Shown: positions 6,488 through 6,884 of the stretch, one piece after another
Position numbering within the stretch: position 1 is the first letter of the stretch
How the letters are laid out: every line of letters starts with the position of its first letter
Assembly: GCA_030670715.1 (NCBI GenBank)
Contig: DAOVBC010000121.1
Span: 1 to 6,884, forward strand
Source of the DNA: Deltaproteobacteria bacterium
GTDB taxonomy: Bacteria; Desulfobacterota; Desulfobacteria; Desulfobacterales; SG8-13
Direction: 5' to 3'
DNA: 6,884 bases
Translations under genes and position numbers: made by a program
The notes under the pieces: model-generated
The model's input: the letters and a program-made list of their open reading frames with translations, nothing else
Databases searched by the model: none
Told to the model about the DNA's origin: nothing

Positions 6488-6862
6488 CTGAATCATTTAT
6501 CTTGAAAAATGATCAAGTGTCAAGCTCGGCTTCTACTATGAAAAATAGCTATCTCGTCTTGAAAATTGAATCTTCTAAACGTCTTGACTTTTTTTATCAT
6601 TGTTGAAAAAAACACAATAGCCTTTGGATTCCATATTCACAACTCGCGGTTGCCCGAACCACTGACGTTTTTGCGCGGTAACGCCGATATTTGGTCCCAA
6701 AATTCGTCATCGGCAGGAATACAGACTCACCCGAAACTTACCGACGTACGTTGGCTTTCTGTATTTTAAATGGGAGCTGACTGAAGAGGTGTGATATCGT
6801 CCAGTCTCATATGAAGATTATTGATAATATAGAAATAAATTTAAAACAAGGGCGCTGAAACG
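6488..6862. other. AT-rich intergenic region before the right-hand gene
   Basis: About 375 bases with no gene I can support. A frame opening with TTG at 6566 runs 67 codons, but has no ribosome binding site and no recognisable motif. Short related strings TCTTGAAAA (6500-6508 and 6557-6565) and TCTTGA (6582-6587) recur. A 7-base inverted repeat (6492-6498 with 6507-6513) is visible. The AT-rich stretch at about 6818-6845 may contain the promoter for the gene at 6863, but no clear -35/-10 pair stands out. Confidence 0.5.
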
Positions 6863-6884
6863 ATGGAAAAAACAAATATCATAA
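6863..6884 (+). CDS. probable start of a further gene, cut by the window edge
   Basis: ATG at 6863 opens a frame reading MEKTNII before the sequence ends. AAGGG at 6848-6852 is a weak Shine-Dalgarno about 10 bases before it. A lysine-rich opening after AT-rich DNA fits a gene start, but seven codons cannot identify the product or prove that it is real. Confidence 0.35.

Noticed and set aside
6566..6769. A 67-codon frame starting with TTG in the right-hand intergenic region
   Set aside because: It has a non-ATG start without a Shine-Dalgarno and no recognisable domain, and its length is unremarkable for AT-rich DNA.

Overview
The window reads as a bacterial chromosome segment of mixed ancestry. 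No rRNA, tRNA, CRISPR array or intact insertion sequence is visible. My best guess for the host is a Gram-negative proteobacterium, perhaps of the deltaproteobacterial (Desulfobacterota) kind. That rests on a Tat-exported periplasmic binding protein, moderate GC in most genes, and short intergenic repeats of a style I associate with those genomes. The assignment is low confidence.

Region 1 (about 31-2551, + strand) is a tight two-gene unit. A cytoplasmic alpha/beta hydrolase with a visible Ser-Asp-His triad is followed 32 bases later by a family 5 (peptide/nickel/opine type) ABC transporter substrate-binding protein with a twin-arginine signal. Both have strong Shine-Dalgarno sequences. A plausible reading is uptake of a small peptide-, ester- or amide-like compound followed by intracellular hydrolysis. 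No permease or ATPase gene follows. The binding-protein gene is visibly richer in G+C than everything downstream.

Region 2 (2552-3213) looks like a scar. It holds a short frame resembling the C-terminal helix-turn-helix of an AraC-type regulator, an overlapping frame encoding an orphan winged-helix tail, and about 200 bases of non-coding DNA with a small periodic repeat.

Region 3 (3214-6352) holds two convergent genes separated by 175 bases. The + strand gene encodes a 408-residue alpha-helical protein that I recognise as a recurrent, uncharacterised proteobacterial family. The - strand gene encodes a 578-residue alpha-helical, TPR-like protein with a strongly acidic stretch near its N-terminus. 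Neither has an assigned function. Repeats of the same style lie upstream of the first gene and in the convergent gap.

Region 4 (6349-6884) is mostly non-coding. It holds a possible 23-codon leader ORF on the - strand whose stop overlaps the start of the 578-residue gene (ATGA), an inverted repeat around that ORF's start, an 18-base A/T palindrome, and, at the right edge, the probable first seven codons of another + strand gene.

I see no clear, complete undescribed system. The most interesting leads are the pair of uncharacterised helical-repeat proteins, the possible coupled leader ORF, and the truncated or decayed transporter locus.
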